The notes beneath the pieces are model-generated. The model made no database searches. It was not told the origin of the DNA and was given only the letters and a program-made list of their open reading frames with translations. Of a stretch of DNA of 64,000 nucleotides, positions 57,485 through 64,000 are shown piece by piece. Every line of letters begins with the position of its first letter. Position 1 is the first letter of the stretch. The translations under genes were made by a program, and so were the position numbers. The DNA is from Hysterium pulicare CBS 123377 (lineage: Eukaryota > Ascomycota > Dothideomycetes > Hysteriales > Hysteriaceae). The stretch is taken from the NCBI GenBank assembly GCA_000467715.1, contig AJFK01000060.1, positions 1 through 64,000 of the forward strand, in the 5' to 3' direction.

Positions 57485-60400
57485 GGCGTTTGAGGATATA
57501 CCGTGAAGCTGAGAAGGCGGAAGATGCGAACGAAGTGAAGGATTGATGGAAAAGTCTAGAATGCGTTCAAGGAGTGAATGACCATCAGCTCGCAGGCGCG
57601 CTGGCTTATAACTTCAGGAATGAAGGACGAAATGGCGGTGCAGAAGAAGAACTGAGGCAAGAGCATTGACACCCAGTGGTTCCTAGGGCAGCCAGGGTCT
57701 ATACAAAGAAGGAGCCATCGGAATCCGTATGAGCTGAGAGCCTTGGATGGCGTGACCAGTAGCACCAACATTGATGGCTAAAAAGTGGGTCGATAACAGT
57801 CGAAAGCGTGGTGAAGGTCGGGATTATGTGTTGGGGATGAAAAGTCAACCTGGTAGCATCTGATTCTTGGGAAAGGGGCGAAGGCGAATGAGACAGTGAT
57901 TGGGTATTGAAGCAAGACTAAGCCATGACATCGATCACGAGAAAACGGTATGGTGAAGGAGTAGGGCAGGTTATAGCGACCGACCGATGGGTGCTTGAAC
58001 CGAACCCAAGCAGGGAGCTGCCGGGATTTTTCCTCCAACTCCAAACCGAGATTTCGGTATGGAACAACGATCAGCATTGAGTCTTTGGTTGGCTTGAGAG
58101 ATTGTAAGCTTTTCCCCGAACGTCAAGGGCATGCAGAAAACAGGAGAATTGGAAACCCACGGTACGGTGGAGGCTAGTAGGCCGTTGAGTGTGTGTCGGG
58201 CCGGTGGCGGCCATGATAGCTGAAGGCTAAACGATACGGTTGGCTCACCTAGATAATCTCGGCTAGGACTGACAGCCACTGTGAGCTGTGAGTGGGAAAC
58301 GGCATCTTGGGAATGATGTTTGCCTTATGGCCTTCTTGCGCACCAGTCTTGGATGGGCTAGCCCTAGATGAACCAGCCTTGAATGGGCCAGTACCCAGGA
58401 GCAAGCCTTGAATGGGCCAGTACCCACGAAGCCAGCCCTGCCAGGCTAGCAAAGTGCCACGGCCCTATCGAATGGAGAATCAGCCGATGTTCCCGTGCAA
58501 TAAAAGTAAGAGATGCAACCATACAGTTGAGCTTAATAGATTGTAACTGTGATAAGTGTTTCAGCCTTAAGTGCCTGTAAGCCAATACCAATCGGCTTCT
58601 CGTATCCGCCGGGGAGAAACGAACAAGGCTGGTGGTACAGTGAGCAATGTCAGTGATGAGATGCGAAAGCAAGGTCAACCCGCACTCTCCTCGTGCCCCA
58701 CGCGCGATGCACAGCTACAACTCCCCGTCAGCCTATCACATGAAGAGGATTGAATGTAAAGTCTCCGTGTGACTAATGAGATTCCATTCGTTCGAGTTTT
58801 GGCTGAAAGACGACCTGATAGCCTCAGGTTGGCGACTCCGATTTTTGCTAAAAGATTACAGACGCTTCTTGAACCTGAGACAAAGATAACGATAGCCCAC
58901 AGGCTGCGTCTTGTGGCAATGCATGCTTAGGGCGACGGGGTGTGACTCCGCTTGGGCGCGCATGGGACGATTCCGGGACGGAGTGCCGTGCTCGGAGAGA
59001 GACCAGAATCTGAACATCAACACGCCCCCTGGACAACCTTGTATCCGGATGTAATCCAGCACAACTACGATAGCTTGAAAACTATATCGGCAGAGTGCAC
59101 GAGTTCCACACTGGTCGAAGCTCGAGTTTTGTATACACTCATATCACCTCCCACGCGAAGGCAATGCTTTGACTCGAGCAACTGTGCCTCGCAGCGCACG
59201 ACCACTGCCAAACTGCCCGTTTGCACCTGGGGTTCTCAGGCTTATTGCTCCAGGGAAAGAGTCAGAATCTCGCGTTGTGGGGGTAAGGCGCATCGCAGGT
59301 GGCTATGAAGAGCGACCGAATTATGTGCTCGACGAGTAGAAAGCGCTGCGAAACAACGCCCTTGGTCTAGAGAAGCGTTAGAGTGCTTTTCGGGCTCTGG
59401 AATAGGAACGAACTTTGCTCAGCCCCCCCCATATGAGAATGAAGACTAGATGTCCTGCACTACTCTTCCAACAATACCGCAAACACTACCAATCTGACTG
59501 GCGGGGCTGTCTTCCCTGTCTGATCCCTGTTGCCTGAAAGCGCACTGACTGCGAATTGAGAAAGATGCGGTAAGAGTTCAAAATTCATCCCCATCAAGCC
59601 GAGGCCGGTGGGCATTCGGTCAAGTTATACACTTCCGCCTTCTCTATAACAGAGTTTCTAATAGATACAGAGCCTCACTGCAACGTGTTAATAGGGCTGC
59701 TGCACGGTGGTCTTCTCTCCACTGCATCTGTACGCATCTGTCTCGCGGAATCGGGACGGTGCAGGATAGCGTGTTGACGTCGAAGGGGAGGCCATCCAGC
59801 TGACCTGTAAGATTCACTCTTGTTCGCTGCCTCTACAAGGCTCAAGAAGGCAACCTTCTAGGTCGATTTTAGTGCCGTCGCCTTCTCTCACCGGACGATC
59901 AAGTTCCAATCACAGCGATTTCCAGTGGTCTTAAATTAAAAAATCCGCATTGCAGGAGACACGTCACGCCTGCTTTCAAATCAGCCTGGAAGGCTTCAAA
60001 GGGAAAAGAAACAGAAACTCAGGGCAGACCGAGAGACGAGGCAAAGAAATAGGGACACCTCAAGACTGAGGAATGATGTGACGTTGGAATTGAATCTCAT
60101 TCATGCACGAACCTGACTCGGCAGTTAGCCCCGCCCATTGCAGCTAACGCCAACTCATCAATGCCTGGGCCTGCATCAACTCGCCTCACTTCTGAATGCG
60201 AGGGCATTGCTCGTGGATGGAAGCTTTGCCAGGCTGGATTGGCATCTTCACGACAGATTCACTGCGGACGATCCCTGTCGATCAGGAGGATTGCAGATCG
60301 CTCCGAGATCCTCCCGAGACCGGCTTCCGACACGTGCTGAGCGCGCACGTGCATCGCGTTCATCGCGCTCCGTTCTGCCAAGGCTTGTGGCTTGGCTCTG

Positions 60401-60531
60401 CTCTCGTCCATGGCCCACAGCTCAGCATCATTTTCACGACTCCGCTCGACATAATTCACGATTGCGCGTCGCCCGCCGCCGCAGCTTCACCATCCTCCAG
60501 ATTCGGCCTGCCTTCTTCGGGATCCGACAAA
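57485..60531. other. Intergenic region upstream of the palmitoyltransferase gene
   Basis: About 3 kb with no supported gene. It contains the minisatellite at 58343-58432 and, at the right, the presumed promoter and leader of the DHHC gene. An open frame running into the DHHC gene from 60196 has no family resemblance before the Met at 60532. Confidence 0.4.
58343..58432. repeat. Minisatellite, about 30-bp unit, three copies
   Basis: Two near-identical copies of AGCCTTGAATGGGCCAGTAC plus spacer (58373-58402 and 58403-58431) follow a more diverged copy (58343-58372). Confidence 0.75.
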
Positions 60532-61906
60532 ATGGCCAAATCGACGGGTGATAAACAGCTGCGCGCAATCAGCAGAGGCTCAGCAGTCGTCATCCCGTTG
60601 CTCCTCATCGCTGCTGCAGCATATGGCACGTGGGTAATCGTGGTCAAAATCGCAGGTGTGTATTTCACAGTGGATGTACTCTACGGAACTCTGCTGACAA
60701 CACCAGTGGAATATCTCTTGGACCCCTCCGAAACCTTACGAAATGCAGCCATCCACCCACGTCCTGGAGCCGCCATCGCCATCCTCGTCCTCTACTTCAT
60801 ACTCCTCCCACTGATGTCCCTACCATACCTCCGCATCCTCCAAGTCATCTGGATGGACCCTGGCTATGTTCCCCTCGGCGAAAGGCCCGAAAAGGCCCTC
60901 GGCTCTACAAAGGACTGGGACCGCCTGGACGCCTTCATCTGCGACCCGAACGGCAATCCAGCCTGGTGCGAGAAATGCAACAACTACAAACCTGATCGTA
61001 CACATCACTGCAGCGAGCTGGATCGCTGCGTGCGCAGAATGGATCATTTTTGTCCTTGGGTTGGTGGCATCGTCGGGGAAAATAATCACAAATTCTTCCT
61101 GCAGTTCTGCTTCTGGGGAGCTCTGTATAACAGCTTCCTGCTCATTCTGTTGGCTGTCTTGCTTTCGGAGAGAATGCATAAGGTGAGTAGAGTTTACTCT
61201 TCATTCGCTTTGCGCAGAATGTTCCCAAATATTCCCATGTATAATTGGCCTTCGTACCGTGTATCAGAATTCTGTGGGAGTGATGAGTGCAATGACTTCG
61301 TGCTTCGAATTTTCAATGTTTAATCATGCCGCCAAGCGTTTACATCTTCAATGCCTAGCTCTATCGCTCTTTCCTTTCCGTGTCCTCCAAATCCAGAATG
61401 CTAACTCGCTCCTTCAGGTCGCCGGCCTCCCGGTCACATGGGTCGTTGCCCTCGCCATAGCCGGTCTATTCTTCCTTTTTTCAGCCGGCATGTCTCTCAG
61501 CAATGTCCAACTAGCTTTAGGTAACTACACCACAATCGAAAACCTCAACAAAGGCATCGCCGTCTTCTATATCGCAATCTTCAACCGCGTAGTCCCATCC
61601 GGCGAACCCACCGTAAACTCCATCAATAATGGCGACCTCCAGCGGGGGAAATACCCCGCCTCCGTTCCCGAAACTACGCTCCGGGGCCGAAGACGCGAAT
61701 ACAAGATCGTGCGGACGAAGCCTGGCGATCATCCATGGGATTTGGGGCCTTGGGAAAATATGAAGCAACTGATGGGCAAATCTTGGCTTGAGTGGCTTCT
61801 ACCGATCAAGTACAGCCCGTTTACGAATCATACGAGCGCAATTAGTCATTTTGAATTCGGTCCGGTTTTGGATAAGGTAAAAAGAGATAACGATATTGTT
61901 CCTTGA
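60532..61906 (+). CDS. PFA5: DHHC-family palmitoyltransferase, Pfa5 type, about 379 aa
   Basis: The start ATG at 60532 (context ACAAAATGGCC) opens MAKSTGDKQLRAISRG. Exon 60532-61182 joins in phase to 61418-61906 across a 235-nt intron with a CTAAC branch site. Two N-terminal membrane segments (about residues 18-40 and 80-105) are followed by the DPG motif (MDPG, 108-111). The Cys-rich domain CEKCNNYKPDRTHHCSELDRC ends in DHFCPWVGG (171-179), in which Phe replaces the second His of DHHC. Two more membrane segments and the TTIEN form of the TTxE motif follow. Fungal Pfa5 enzymes carry DHYC or similar, and the catalytic Cys174 is kept, so S-acylation of membrane proteins is the likely role. The symbol is assigned from the DHYC-like centre and overall layout. 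Confidence 0.82.
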
Positions 61907-64000
61907 AACGCGCTTAGGATGCGGCTTTGAAGCCATTACGCCTGGTTTTTAATAGAAGGCCTTGGGCCTTCGTACTGGCACCTGAAAATTGGTTGCCTCG
62001 CTCTGAGCTCTTTTGAGCTCCACTCCGCCCGCCGAGGGCTCCTGGCTTGTGTAAGATCAGTCAGGATGATGAGGTTTCTGAGACCAAGGTCTTGGATAGG
62101 CTAGAAAATGCCTTTTAGATGAAGAAGAGTGAATTGGGATTTGGCTAAGGAGGATGAATGCTTCTATTCTACTTTCGCGTTGCTGTTTTTTAAGCGTTGT
62201 TTCACTGCTGGTTTGCTGTTGTTGGGAAAATCTCCTACTTTTTCTTGATTTTCTTCTGCTTTTTGCTTTTAGTAGAAATTGGAATGCTTTGAAAACCGCT
62301 TCCCTCGACTTGAGTGTTCACTTTCACGCTCTTCACATACGATTGAGGTCCAGGTGAACATGTATGGTCCTAATGAGGAAGCGTCGTAGGCATCACCGCA
62401 TTTGGGGCCCGTACCCGACTTCAAATCCAGGTCACCACCCTCTTAGTAGGTACTGTTTCATGCATCCTGTATCTTTAGATACAGCATATGCCTTTGATGT
62501 TTCAATCCACCTTGCAAGTTAACTCCACAGGCTTAGCACTACGCGTCAAAAGTGCTATTATTCCCAAACTACTGCTTCCGTTTTGGTAAATCCTGTCTTT
62601 TAAATTAACAGTATCTAAACTTGAGTCTTGATATTAATCGTTATTCTCTAGTAAGGGCATATGTTAGATTCCGTCCTAAGAGGTGAAAGGCCTAGTCTGC
62701 CTATTACTGAATGCTCTAGAGATCCTGTCTTATTGCCTTAATTTGGCTAAGATTTTACTCCTATAGCCGTATCAGGTCTCTGTCTATTCGGAGTTACCAT
62801 CAGGCTTTCAACTACCTATCGTTTTCTGCGGCCAGCTCCACTTTGTCCGAAAAGATTATTGTGTCTTTCGGTCTCAGGACAAGAAGCTCAGCCTTGTTAC
62901 CATTCAACTCTTCAAGGACCTTAATAAACTGTACTTATTCCCCAATTCTTATCTACACGATTCCAGCCTGCCTGCCATATCTCCTAACCATTCCCCAGAC
63001 ACCAGAACTGCACAACACCAAAGTGTCTCTTTCGAAAACCTATGCACTAAATCACACTATCCTTTCTTAAGCCCATATATCATTGCCCAATATTCTAGAC
63101 TTCATCTTCCATGTCATGATGTTATGCCGTCTTACATATCTGTGACTCGCTAGGCTCAACATCAGCCTCAGCCTCAGGCATCTCCCAGCAGCTCGCGACC
63201 TTGCGAACGTCCGCACACCATGGTCTCTTGAAATTAGATGATGCAGGTGGGTGTGTGACATTCAAAATCTCTCGTTCCTGGAGCCTTAGGTCGGAATCAC
63301 TCGTTGTTGAGTTCCCGAGTATCCGGACAGCAAGGTGTCGAAACAAACCCTCGCTATCTTGATCCTTTATTTTGAGGTGCTAAGGTGTAGAGTTGCTCTT
63401 GATTCAGAGGGCTGTTGCGCGCTTGGTCTCAGGATGAGGAGTTGCTGGGGATAGAATGAGTATGGGGGTGGTGGGTCACGGCCTGAAATACTAGGCTCCG
63501 TGAGCTACTACGCGCACGACTATCCATTGCAATTTGAATGGCTTTAGGTTCGGCATTTGGAGAAGTAAATGGGTCGTTTAGTCTAGTTACTAAGAAGGAA
63601 TGTAGAGAGAACCATCATTCTTGAACCGTAAGTATATCCGCGTATGACAGTGATGAAGAAAACATGACATCTGATTGCGATGGTGAAAACATACCATTGC
63701 CGTTCCAGTGTTAACCCAAAGTATCGGTACAACATCAGAGCCACAATGTAAAAGATTCCCCCCGCTTCCTAATAATCATCCTCACCAAGTCGCCACGTCC
63801 AAGTCGCCACGTCCAAAATGTCGCATGTATAATGCTCCTACGCCATCAGTAACCATCCGGCACACTCCCAATCCTCTTTTCCACCTACGATTCGGATCCC
63901 AAACTCACTATACCTCCTCACCGATTCAAACCCCACACCAAAGCCGTCATTCCCAACATCCCCCACTGCGGTCCCATCGGCTTTCCATCCCTCCAAGCTA
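61907..64000. other. Intergenic region to the window edge
   Basis: No gene is supported. A short tandem AAGTCGCCACGTCC pair lies near 63785-63820. The stretch near 62,100-62,900 is AT-leaning. Confidence 0.4.

Noticed and set aside
60196-60531. N-terminal extension of the palmitoyltransferase (112 residues)
   Set aside because: The frame is open but shows no resemblance to the family, and the Met at 60532 starts the conserved part with a strong context.
1-64000. tRNA genes, CRISPR arrays, rRNA and virus-derived elements
   Set aside because: No T-arm-like motif with a matching cloverleaf, no spaced repeats, and no reverse-transcriptase, integrase, capsid or long terminal repeat signatures were seen.

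Overview
The window is nuclear DNA of a filamentous ascomycete (Pezizomycotina). The evidence is short introns with GT...AG ends and (G)CTAAC-like branch sites, Zn2Cys6 and TALE-homeobox regulators, a PTH11-type fungal rhodopsin-fold protein, a sugar-porter transporter and a Pfa5-type palmitoyltransferase. The BTB and CxxC small-protein families would fit a Leotiomycete, but that placement is a guess. There are no rRNA, tRNA, CRISPR or recognisable virus-derived elements.

Left part (0-12 kb): an AT-rich edge; a decayed BTB gene; a multi-intron seven-helix rhodopsin-domain gene; a 70-residue secreted cysteine-containing protein; then five more BTB/POZ genes in tandem on the minus strand. Two of these are intact (4882-5904 and 7420-8783), two are clear pseudogenes, and one is cut by a single stop. 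The intact copies and several broken ones carry a Cys/His-rich module with fixed spacing that I cannot assign to a known zinc-binding fold.

12-25 kb looks like a catabolic gene cluster for an aromatic or related small molecule. It holds a Zn2Cys6 regulator, a fumarylacetoacetase-family hydrolase, a divergently transcribed cupin, a FAD monooxygenase fused to an acetoacetate-decarboxylase-like domain (now broken), and a sugar-porter-type MFS transporter. With the monooxygenase destroyed, the pathway is probably no longer complete.

25.6-29.4 kb is a large Ser/Thr kinase gene with eight introns. From 29.4 to 44.6 kb no convincing protein gene is seen. This stretch contains a series of promoter-like TATA plus pyrimidine blocks spaced about 0.5 kb apart (clearest at 34.8, 35.36 and 35.87 kb) and a GC-rich stretch leading to a TALE homeobox gene at 44.6-46.15 kb.

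46-64 kb: a gene-poor gap with two neighbouring perfect hairpins; a steryl-ester-hydrolase-type lipase divergent from the cytochrome-oxidase assembly gene PET191/COA5; two small genes for CxxC-rich proteins of one family; a minisatellite; and a PFA5-type DHHC palmitoyltransferase. The last 2 kb hold nothing recognisable.
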